Positions 8,827 to 14,606 of a stretch of 38,153 nucleotides of DNA are shown here, in pieces. Position 1 is the stretch's first letter. Each line of letters opens with the position of its first letter. The DNA lies in contig JACQYL010000022.1 in NCBI GenBank assembly GCA_016208165.1, positions 1 to 38,153 of the forward strand. The letters are read 5' to 3'. The DNA comes from Deltaproteobacteria bacterium (lineage in GTDB: Bacteria > Desulfobacterota > Desulfarculia > JACQYL01). The notes under the pieces are model-generated. The model did no database searches. It was given only the letters and a program-made list of their open reading frames with translations, and had not been told where the DNA came from. A program made the translations under genes and the position numbers.

Positions 8827-9610
8827 GTTCCTCAGATTCCAATTGTTTGGCTGACACCTGCCATTCTATACGAACAGTGAGATTGACGATTCTGCGAGGG
8901 GTAAACAAGAGAGACGGATTGGAGAAAACACGTAGCTCCGGGGTCTTGCGGAGATTGACAAAGAACGCCAGATAGTATTCGGTGCTGTCCTGTGCAGTCT
9001 GCCACTCTTTGTCTGTGAACAACACGCCTCCCTCTCGGTCAGCCACACCTTTGACTTCGACAAATTGAGCAGCTTCTCCGTCTCTGACCAGGAAATCGTA
9101 ACCACATCCATCCTCTCTTCTGTCCTCAATAGTCCCACGAAACGGGGTTCGTCCTTCACGAAACCATTCGACAAAAAGCTCTTCGGCCATCCTTCCAGTG
9201 GCACCGCGCGGGATGAAACGCCAATTTTCGCGACGTTCCCTCTTCAACTCCTTCAAAACATGCATAACCTCCCGTGATTGTCGATACGCGGGGTCCCGGA
9301 TCAAGTCTCTCACGAAGCCAGTGAGAGCATCGAAGCTTAAATCATTCAATAGTTGTAGGACCTTCTGACGACTGGGACCCAGTTCCCTCTGATGCCAACC
9401 TGCACGGGCGTTACTGAAAATCGGATCGAAATCGTCTCTCTTGTTCTTGACAGACCGCGGATTTACCCCCAGCTGCAGGCCGATGTCAACAAACGCCTCC
9501 TTAAATCTGGAGTATCCAAGGCGAGCAAGGGCTTCGGCATCAAACTTGGAGAGGTAGAAGGCCGCTACCAACGCCAGCCTGCTCCCATCGGTCATCCCGG
9601 CTTCATGCAT
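8813..9610 (-). CDS. DUF3883 (NO VEIN C-terminal) domain protein, PD-(D/E)XK-like
   Basis: The 265-aa protein has an N-terminal part (about 30-80) with a helix-turn-helix-like stretch ending in KNKRDDFDPIFSNARAGWHQR. This stretch is typical, as I recall it, of proteins in restriction-type loci. The C-terminal half (about 138-240) fits DUF3883: GRMAEELFVEWF, then D172 in GCGYDFLV, E185-V-K187 in FVEVKG, then TDKEW. This is the D...ExK layout of PD-(D/E)XK nucleases. A DNA-cleaving or DNA-sensing role is inferred. The start has GAGGAGTG about 8 nt upstream. Its end overlaps the helicase start by 14 bp, so the two are probably translationally coupled. It is the second nuclease-like gene of the operon. 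Confidence 0.82.
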   Translation of the reverse strand: MHEAGMTDGSRLALVAAFYLSKFDAEALARLGYSRFKEAFVDIGLQLGVNPRSVKNKRDDFDPIFSNARAGWHQRELGPSRQKVLQLLNDLSFDALTGFVRDLIRDPAYRQSREVMHVLKELKRERRENWRFIPRGATGRMAEELFVEWFREGRTPFRGTIEDRREDGCGYDFLVRDGEAAQFVEVKGVADREGGVLFTDKEWQTAQDSTEYYLAFFVNLRKTPELRVFSNPSLLFTPRRIVNLTVRIEWQVSAKQLESEEHAHE

Positions 9611-9654
9611 GCTATTTCACTCCTCGACAAGGACGTAAGTTTCGCTGCAAATCA

Positions 9655-10644
9655 TCATTTTATCTCTGCCCGCGCCGGAGACTGCCCCACTTTCGCGAGA
9701 GCAGCCACCGCAATTTGCGGTGGCACATCTTCAAACATCAGCCAATCCTGGCACTCAAAGCCCTGAACCAAAAACTCGTTTGCCCTGTGGACAGGTGACT
9801 TGCCGGAACACAGGCACACGGCTCTCGCGACGATTGTCGGAAGTGGTATTTTAATTGGCACACAGAGTCTAAATCGCCTCTCATCATACGCGGTAGCGGT
9901 GATGCCTTTTGACTTCAAAAGAAGGTATCGTCCCCAACTCAGATCCACTTCTGCCCCATGGCTATCCCGGAAGAAGACATGCAAAGGGAGTTTGGTTGCC
10001 GGATTGAGATAGCGTGTATAGCGAGGGAATGAGTTAGAAGTCGCGCGAACGAAGCCATTGGAGTTGAGGCTGAAATCGAAACGTGTCCAGTTCAACGTTT
10101 CGGGAATCTGAAAGTTTAGCGTTGCTTCGTATTCGGATAGTGTCCCACACCAGTTCACGAGCGTCCATGCTGGAGGAACGGCGGCCCAACGGATCCGAAG
10201 GTCTGAACAGAAGTCAACCATTGCCTCTTCCGATTCCGATTCAAACATAATAGTATCAGGCAACAAGCCGAGTGGCCCTGGACGGCGCTCGCCAATTAGC
10301 CGGATTGATCCCCCTCGTGCCCGCACCGCTTCCGCCATCTCTTTCTGTGTTCGAATGCATCTGGCCCCAGTCATGACAGCGACTGGCAAGCCGGCTCGGG
10401 GGAGGCGGCAAAGCGCGGGCGGAGTAATGGCGATAGTGCTCGTTCCCCGTTCATAGTGCGCGTTACAGTGGCCCAGCGCCTCCAAGCATTGGAGCAAACC
10501 ACTCCGAGTTGCTGTACCGTCAGTCATCCGGCCCCTCTCGGAACGGGTCGATGATAAAAAGTCGACGGCTTCACAATATTGGGGCCATACCATGCTACCG
10601 CGTGCAGAAATAACAAACAGTAAGCGATTTGGATCAACGGACAT
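9655..10644 (-). CDS. Uncharacterised defence-operon protein, 329 aa
   Basis: I do not recognise a named family. The chosen start is ATG at 10644 (protein begins MSVDPNRLLFVISARG). GAGGTG lies 7 nt upstream and this start overlaps the previous gene's stop by 11 bp. A longer frame back to 10809 lies inside the upstream gene and is unlikely. Residues about 1-110 hold a compact alpha/beta-looking stretch (VWPQYCEAVDFL, then GLLQCLEALGHC). Weakly conserved-looking beta-rich sequence follows, with many aromatic residues and no obvious Walker, nuclease or membrane motif. The WPQYCEAVDFL segment looks like a helical interaction element. Context makes it a partner or regulator of the helicase/nuclease set. 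It could correspond to a DruF- or DruG-type subunit, but I cannot confirm this from sequence. Confidence 0.7.
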   Translation of the reverse strand: MSVDPNRLLFVISARGSMVWPQYCEAVDFLSSTRSERGRMTDGTATRSGLLQCLEALGHCNAHYERGTSTIAITPPALCRLPRAGLPVAVMTGARCIRTQKEMAEAVRARGGSIRLIGERRPGPLGLLPDTIMFESESEEAMVDFCSDLRIRWAAVPPAWTLVNWCGTLSEYEATLNFQIPETLNWTRFDFSLNSNGFVRATSNSFPRYTRYLNPATKLPLHVFFRDSHGAEVDLSWGRYLLLKSKGITATAYDERRFRLCVPIKIPLPTIVARAVCLCSGKSPVHRANEFLVQGFECQDWLMFEDVPPQIAVAALAKVGQSPARAEIK

Positions 10645-12688
10645 GGCGCGCCACCTCTTTATATTTCCCCCACAGCGAGCGAAGCGTTGGATGAGGCGGT
10701 TCAGTGATCCTTTTTCTGCTGTACCATAGGACATTCCGCCATCGACGACATCGTTTCTGATCTTTACAGCCGGTTCTTCCGGGTTCTTCGTTCGCCAGAT
10801 CAGTTCCACAGTAGACAGCGGTTCCTTTGCCTCGTCCTTGCATAACTATGGCCCAGACTGGATGCCAATCCATGGGAATGGTCTCATTCGGACACTCAAC
10901 GATCTCGCCGGGGTTGCGTCCAACGAAGTAGACTCGGTGTCCCGCGCCCGGCGGAAAGTAAATCTCAGGATTGAAGTCCGGTGGAGTGAATCCATCGACA
11001 ATGGGACCGACGCATGTCTCCCCGGCCTTGCTCTCAGTATGCCGCCCAAACTTGTCAAGGTAGACTTCCGGTACCGTATCTCGCCATGCCACCGTTTCCA
11101 GAGCATACAGGGACCTTCTACAGATGCATTCTCCGTCGCGCCTGACCTCAACGATGAGTCTGTGTGCGCATATAGCGTCGGGGATGGTGTACATACCTGT
11201 CTCAGGATCTAAGTCCAGCCGGTGATCGTTACAGAAGACACTCGGACCCTCAAACGCTCCTGTCACCTCAAGCTGGGGTAACGCAAAGGTGAAGTACTGA
11301 TTCCCTTTCACTCTTAGCCCGCCTCGGAAATGGATCCGCAAGATACTTGGGAAAGCGAGAAATGGAAAGTCGTCCCGGATAAGAGCATCTGAATTTACAT
11401 TTCCTATTCCGTAGAGACGCCATCCCTCGGGCAAACCTGATGTCAAGTTGACTTCGGAGAAGCCATCGCAACACTCATTTCCCCATGAGAGAAGCTTTTC
11501 TGCACACTCATTGTTGGCAAGCAGGTAGAACGGTTTGCCTCGTGGTATCTGGCTGTGTTCTACGAATCCGTCAAAGCCAAAAGGCGTCGCACTTACCATG
11601 ACTCTAATCGGACGATTGGAAAACGTTGTTTTCCATGAGTGTTCTCGATCAATCAGGGAGAGACCGTCTATCCAATCGAGACGGGAGGGATCGAAGATGA
11701 TGGGTTGTGTTTCTGAAACGGAAAGAGGCGTTGACCATCCCTGCCAGTCTTCATAGCAGTACAACGGTTCTTGCATACCCTCTCCAATTAGCTGTAACCC
11801 TTCATCGGGATACTCACGATTTGTCCTGCAACGGAGAGATAAACGTGCGGTTCCTGCGGTACGATCCAACACCATCGCCAAACTCAGAATTCCCCTTGAA
11901 AAAATGCACGCGTGTCCGTCTTCATGCGGCAGTTGCGTAACCGATCCGTCCCAGTGTTCGAGTTCGCCCAGAAGCACTTCGATCAGCGCAGCGCGAATCG
12001 AAGAATCGCCTTCTGTTTTTGATCTGAGAAGCTCCTTGGTACGGGGTCTCAGACGATGATGCGGGTCTTCTGTGAGCAGATAGGCGAATTCCCGATCTGA
12101 TGGGGGTGAGTGAGGATCAAAGCCTTTCTCTGCGAATAGAAAGGGCAAGTTACCGCGTTCTCTGTCTGTGACTAAAGTCTGCGCCCTTGGTAAACCCACG
12201 TGCCTCCATTCTCCGACAATATCCGCATCGAATATGCCCCAATCCCCTTGTTTGTCCTGGTTTGACCAGACTGCAAGATCTTCCCAAAGACGGTACATGT
12301 AGAGGAATGACGGGTACATGCCTGTCTCTGGTTCTTCGCCAAGCAAAGACCGAAGACCGGGGTAGTAGGCGTGACGAGCGAAACCAACATCAACCGTGTC
12401 AGCAAGAACAAATAAAGCTAAGTAGTTAAGATATGGCGGGTACACGAAATTCCGAATTCGCCAGCCTTCGAGGGCCTGCAGGGCCTGTTGGCAGACGCCC
12501 CTGCCAAGACGAGTATTCCAGCGGGGACCAGTCTTCACTGCAGCAATGAAATCATTGAGATCGGCATCGTGGGGAGCGCCGATTTCCGTAATGACATCCT
12601 TTGTGACATACAGAAAAACACGGACCCCGCTTCGGTCTGGATTAAAGAAACGTGCACCGATTGCGTTATTCCACTTCAGATAGTCCAT
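10634..12688 (-). CDS. Uncharacterised large defence-operon protein, 684 aa (first gene)
   Basis: This is the first gene of the operon, with AGAAGG 7 nt before ATG. No enzymatic motif is recognised. The N terminus (DYLKWNNAIGARFF, then VRVFLYVTKDVITEIG) resembles openings I associate with large uncharacterised proteins of phage-defence loci. Residues about 40-260 look helical, with aromatic-rich blocks. From about 260 to 600 the sequence looks beta-rich, with alternating hydrophobic residues as in sandwich domains. The stretch FNPEIYFPPGAG, then YFVGRNPGEI, near 600 is distinctive. No signal peptide or transmembrane segment is visible. A large beta-rich scaffold or DNA-sensor role is only a guess. 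The stop overlaps the next start by 11 bp. Confidence 0.75.
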   Translation of the reverse strand: MDYLKWNNAIGARFFNPDRSGVRVFLYVTKDVITEIGAPHDADLNDFIAAVKTGPRWNTRLGRGVCQQALQALEGWRIRNFVYPPYLNYLALFVLADTVDVGFARHAYYPGLRSLLGEEPETGMYPSFLYMYRLWEDLAVWSNQDKQGDWGIFDADIVGEWRHVGLPRAQTLVTDRERGNLPFLFAEKGFDPHSPPSDREFAYLLTEDPHHRLRPRTKELLRSKTEGDSSIRAALIEVLLGELEHWDGSVTQLPHEDGHACIFSRGILSLAMVLDRTAGTARLSLRCRTNREYPDEGLQLIGEGMQEPLYCYEDWQGWSTPLSVSETQPIIFDPSRLDWIDGLSLIDREHSWKTTFSNRPIRVMVSATPFGFDGFVEHSQIPRGKPFYLLANNECAEKLLSWGNECCDGFSEVNLTSGLPEGWRLYGIGNVNSDALIRDDFPFLAFPSILRIHFRGGLRVKGNQYFTFALPQLEVTGAFEGPSVFCNDHRLDLDPETGMYTIPDAICAHRLIVEVRRDGECICRRSLYALETVAWRDTVPEVYLDKFGRHTESKAGETCVGPIVDGFTPPDFNPEIYFPPGAGHRVYFVGRNPGEIVECPNETIPMDWHPVWAIVMQGRGKGTAVYCGTDLANEEPGRTGCKDQKRCRRWRNVLWYSRKRITEPPHPTLRSLWGKYKEVARHVR

Positions 12689-12862
12689 AACGAAGCCTTC
12701 TGTTTCTCATCTCATACCTTTAATGGTCTCCATCCCAAGTTGACTTAGTTATTGACGCAATCAACTTCGTGTCTTCCGAACTGGCCTGTCCGGGTATAAG
12801 TCTAAATATTCTTAAGTTCCGTTAAGTAGCAGTCCGAATCGAGACGAAGATAAGTGAGCACT
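12689..12862. promoter_or_regulatory. AT-rich leader upstream of the defence operon
   Basis: About 170 bp separate the first operon gene from the IS200-like element. It is AT-rich for this window and contains an interrupted palindrome (CTTAA-gttccg-TTAAG near 12811) and GTTGA/TCAAC repeats near 12740-12770. It must hold the operon promoter unless transcription enters from the IS element. I see no clean -35/-10 pair. Confidence 0.35.
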
Positions 12863-12881
12863 CCTCCCGCAAAGCGGGAGG
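12863..12881. repeat. Hairpin at one end of the IS200-like element
   Basis: A perfect 8-bp stem, CCTCCCGC/GCGGGAGG, with an AAA loop. Its twin (8-bp stem, 3-nt loop, also beginning CCTCC) lies at 13292-13310. Subterminal hairpins recognised by TnpA are the end structures of IS200/IS605 elements, so these two probably bound the element. Confidence 0.55.
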
Positions 12882-12890
12882 CCTCAGGAA

Positions 12891-12907
12891 GCCCCCCAGA
12901 GGGGGGC
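12891..12907 (-). terminator. GC-rich hairpin downstream of tnpA remnant
   Basis: A 7-bp stem, GCCCCCC/GGGGGGC, with a 3-nt loop lies 38 bp past the tnpA stop on the minus strand. There is no long T run, so it could be a weak terminator or a second end hairpin. Confidence 0.35.
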
Positions 12908-12944
12908 TAGGGTTATGGGAAAGCACCCTTGGGGAAGTCAGGCG

Positions 12945-13202
12945 TTATTCGAATTCCAGATCCATTTGATCTTTCTCATGCTTTTCCTGGTCCCGGATGT
13001 ACTTTCGAATTGTTTCTTCATCCGGACCCACTGTGCTCACACAGTAGCCCCGAGACCAAAATTCCAAACCCGTAACCCGTTTCTCTTTCAATGTCTCTCG
13101 ATGGATTCGTATGGCACTCTTGCCTTTCAAAAAACCGATCACAAAAGATATGTGGTATTTGCAATCCCACCTTACGTGGGATAGACTCTGCCAATCGCGC
13201 AT
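12945..13202 (-). pseudogene. tnpA: Internally deleted IS200-type transposase TnpA
   Basis: The 85-residue frame starts as an IS200 TnpA (LSHVRWDCKYHISFVI) and then jumps directly to the family's C-terminal part (LKGKSAIRIHR, then FWSRGYCVSTVG and EETIRKYIRDQE). Full-length TnpA has about 140-150 aa. The missing middle of about 55-60 residues carries the HUH histidine pair that binds the metal. The catalytic Tyr in IRKY is still present. The frame remains open across the deletion, so an in-frame loss occurred. The ATG at 13202 has GGAGGA 7 nt upstream, but both lie in a strong stem. The product should be inactive as a Y1 transposase; DNA hairpin binding could survive in principle. Confidence 0.75.
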
Positions 13203-13255
13203 AGGTTCTTCCTCCAGTTCCGCCCCTTGGGCACTTCCCCGGAGGAAGAACCTAT
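13201..13255 (-). promoter_or_regulatory. Stem that sequesters the tnpA ribosome binding site and start
   Basis: A perfect 15-bp inverted repeat (13201-13215 with 13241-13255, loop about 25 nt) covers the Shine-Dalgarno sequence GGAGGA and reaches into the ATG of the tnpA remnant. In IS200 elements a leader stem-loop is known to block tnpA translation. The same arrangement is seen here. Confidence 0.65.
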
Positions 13256-13291
13256 TCTATTTCTCGCCGGAACGGTATAACCTTTCCGGGT

Positions 13292-13310
13292 CCTCCACCG
13301 AAGGTGGAGG
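13292..13310. repeat. Hairpin at the other end of the IS200-like element
   Basis: A perfect stem, CCTCCACC/GGTGGAGG, with a GAA loop is the partner of the hairpin at 12863-12881. It lies upstream of the tnpA leader and fits the left-end structure of IS200/IS605 elements. Confidence 0.55.
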
Positions 13311-13733
13311 GTTTAGATCGCAACTAATGCTGCCTGCAGTAACACTAAAACGGTTGGTCGTTTGGCTAGCCCTCGCATACCCTCCGGCGAGGTCTTCCAG
13401 TGTGAATTTGTTCTTGGAGAAAACACTTTTCCCTCATGATCGGAGTCTTGCGGCGTTCCTGAATGGTTTTGGAATCAAACCAGGAAAAGACACACGCATT
13501 TTAACCCAATCCACTCGCCTTTGGCAATATGACGGGTTTCCGTCATGGTCGGTACCGGATTTCGTATCGATGGGGGCAGTGCCGAGCAGTAGAGGCTAAT
13601 TGCTGATCCAAATGCTTCTGGGCGAGTTACTGGAATTGACGGATCGGGACATGATTTAAGGTCAGTCATCGATTTCAAGGCGATAACAATGGCATAGGCG
13701 GTTCTGCATAGTCACTATTTGGTCACCAGACGC
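13311..13733. other. Gene-free stretch between IS200-like element and tRNA terminator
   Basis: About 420 bp without a convincing gene. A short palindrome, ATGACGG-GTTT-CCGTCAT, lies near 13529-13546. Open frames here are short, have no ribosome binding site and match nothing I recognise. It is probably decayed DNA at the island boundary. Confidence 0.4.
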
Positions 13734-13766
13734 AAAAAGGGGTTAGCCAGTTTTGGCTAACCCCTT
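13734..13766 (-). terminator. Strong rho-independent terminator (distal, tRNA operon)
   Basis: On the minus strand a 13-bp perfect stem (AAGGGGTTAGCCA and its complement, 4-nt loop) is followed by a T run. It lies about 195 bp past tRNA-Glu as a second stop signal in the same direction. Confidence 0.75.
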
Positions 13767-13775
13767 GATATTCTT

Positions 13776-13787
13776 TGGCGTCCCCAA
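13776..13787. repeat. 12-bp copy of the tRNA-Glu 3' end (possible att-like repeat)
   Basis: TGGCGTCCCCAA is identical to 13961-13972, which is the CCA end, discriminator and acceptor stem of tRNA-Glu. Such repeats arise when elements integrate at a tRNA 3' end. It could also be part of a decayed tRNA copy. Confidence 0.45.
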
Positions 13788-13852
13788 TGCCGCTGCGCGG
13801 GACTTCGCCAATTGTTTTCCGTGGCTGTCGGTGCTCAGGGCGCTTTGAATCC

Positions 13853-13896
13853 CGCCTTGGCGGGATTGCCGGCGTGAAAGAGCGGGATGTCCTGGG
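13853..13896 (-). other. tRNA-Glu-like relic (T-arm and anticodon-arm fragments)
   Basis: The 14-mer TGCCGGCGTGAAAG (13867-13880) is identical to the anticodon region of tRNA-Glu (13991-14004). It is followed by TGTCCTGG in nearly the same spacing (21 versus 19 nt) and preceded by a TTTGAAtCCC T-arm-like piece. A hairpin ATCCCGCC/GGCGGGAT interrupts it. No full cloverleaf can be folded, so I call it a relic and not a gene. Confidence 0.4.
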
Positions 13897-13921
13897 GGTC
13901 CCGTTTTCGGCTTGGTCGCCA

Positions 13922-13948
13922 TAAAAAAAGGAGCACGATACGTGCTCC
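13922..13948 (-). terminator. Rho-independent terminator after tRNA-Glu
   Basis: A perfect 8-bp stem, GGAGCACG/CGTGCTCC, with a 3-nt loop is followed by seven T residues on the minus strand. It starts 13 nt after the tRNA-Glu CCA end. Confidence 0.88.
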
Positions 13949-13960
13949 GAGAATTCTATC

Positions 13961-14038
13961 TGGCGTCCCCAAGGGGATTTGAACCCCTGTTGCCGGCGTG
14001 AAAGGCCGGTGTCCTGGACCAGGCTAGACGATGGGGAC
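13961..14038 (-). tRNA. tRNA-Glu (anticodon UUC)
   Basis: A complete cloverleaf: acceptor stem GTCCCCA/TGGGGAC, D-arm, anticodon loop CTTTCAC (anticodon TTC at 14002-14000), T-arm with GGTTCAAATCC, and encoded CCA. The T-loop carries A where GTTCGA is more usual (GTTCAAA), which is tolerated. It is co-transcribed after tRNA-Lys. Confidence 0.97.
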
Positions 14039-14066
14039 GCGACGCAGGATTTCCTCAAGGCCTGTA

Positions 14067-14142
14067 TGGTGGGCCGTACAGGACTCGAACCTGCGACTCT
14101 CTGCTTAAAAGGCAGATACTCTACCGACTGAGTTAACGGCCC
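14067..14142 (-). tRNA. tRNA-Lys (anticodon UUU)
   Basis: A complete cloverleaf with acceptor GGGCCGT/ACGGCCC, D-arm with AACTCAGTCGGTAGAG, anticodon loop CTTTTAA (TTT), T-arm GGTTCGAGTCC and encoded CCA. It is the first gene of a two-tRNA operon; 28 nt separate it from tRNA-Glu. Confidence 0.98.
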
Positions 14143-14171
14143 AAAACCCCGCCAAAAGGTTGAAGTATGGC

Positions 14172-14200
14172 TTCCTATCATGATCTCCCGCCGGTGTCAA
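14172..14200 (-). promoter_or_regulatory. Promoter of the tRNA-Lys/tRNA-Glu operon
   Basis: On the minus strand a perfect -35 TTGACA (14200-14195) is followed by a 17-bp spacer and TAGGAA (14177-14172). This places the start about 20-25 nt before tRNA-Lys. The -10 is poor, so strength rests on the -35 box. Confidence 0.5.
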
Positions 14201-14292
14201 CGGATTTTTACCCCGAAAACAGATGCCCGGCGGACCGGTCCCGATTCCCCCGGCCCGGGACCGTGCGCCGCGGCCGGGCGCCCTGCTCTGGA

Positions 14293-14601
14293 TCAGTCCT
14301 TTTCCTCGTCCTTTTCCTCGTCCGGGTCTTGGTCCGTTTCCCCGGCCGGATCCTTCGATCCTGGTCTTCCCCGCCTGAAGCGCGCGTAGGCAAACACCAC
14401 GACGCACCCTACCAGAAGGATCAATAACAGGGGCAGCCGATCCATCAGGGAAGTGCTGACCAGCCGGTGTCGGAGGGACTGCATCACCCAGAACGAAATC
14501 GTAAACGTTACCGCCACCAGGCAGATCGTTACGATCAAGCGGATGAACCCCGCCTCGTTGTTGTCTTTCTCTCCAATGATTCTAGGCCGGTATTCGTGCA
14601 T
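14293..14601 (-). CDS. Small two-helix membrane protein in glycosyltransferase operon
   Basis: The 102-aa protein has two hydrophobic segments, about residues 20-41 (IRLIVTICLVAVTFTISFWV) and 55-75 (a run around LPLLLILLVGCVVVFAY). A basic patch (RFRRGR) and a very acidic tail (DQDPDEEKDEEKD) follow. It starts 5 nt after the stop of the GT4 gene, with GGAAAG about 8 nt upstream, so it belongs to that operon. No family is recognised. A helper of surface polysaccharide assembly is only suggested by position. Confidence 0.6.
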   Translation of the reverse strand: MHEYRPRIIGEKDNNEAGFIRLIVTICLVAVTFTISFWVMQSLRHRLVSTSLMDRLPLLLILLVGCVVVFAYARFRRGRPGSKDPAGETDQDPDEEKDEEKD

Positions 14602-14606
14602 GCGTT

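Larger units (their letters stand above)
12863..13310 (-). mobile_element. Shrunken IS200/IS605-like element
   Basis: The roughly 450-bp unit is bracketed by similar 8-bp-stem hairpins (12863-12881 and 13292-13310). It contains an internally deleted tnpA with a structured 5' leader. A normal tnpA-only element of this family is about 0.7 kb. The loss of HUH-core codons accounts for most of the difference. It probably cannot transpose by itself but could be moved in trans, since both end hairpins remain. The borders are inferred from the hairpins and not from a target-site comparison. Confidence 0.6.

Noticed and set aside
10645-10809. N-terminal 55-residue extension of the 329-aa defence protein
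   Set aside because: It lies entirely inside the 684-aa gene. The ATG at 10644 has a good ribosome binding site and the expected short overlap.
12862-13310. Possible CRISPR repeats from neighbouring hairpins
   Set aside because: There are only two non-identical palindromes, about 430 bp apart, with no regular spacers. They fit IS200-type ends better.
13475-13678. 67-aa minus-strand frame before the tRNA terminator
   Set aside because: It has no ribosome binding site and no recognisable family, and it lies in decayed boundary DNA.
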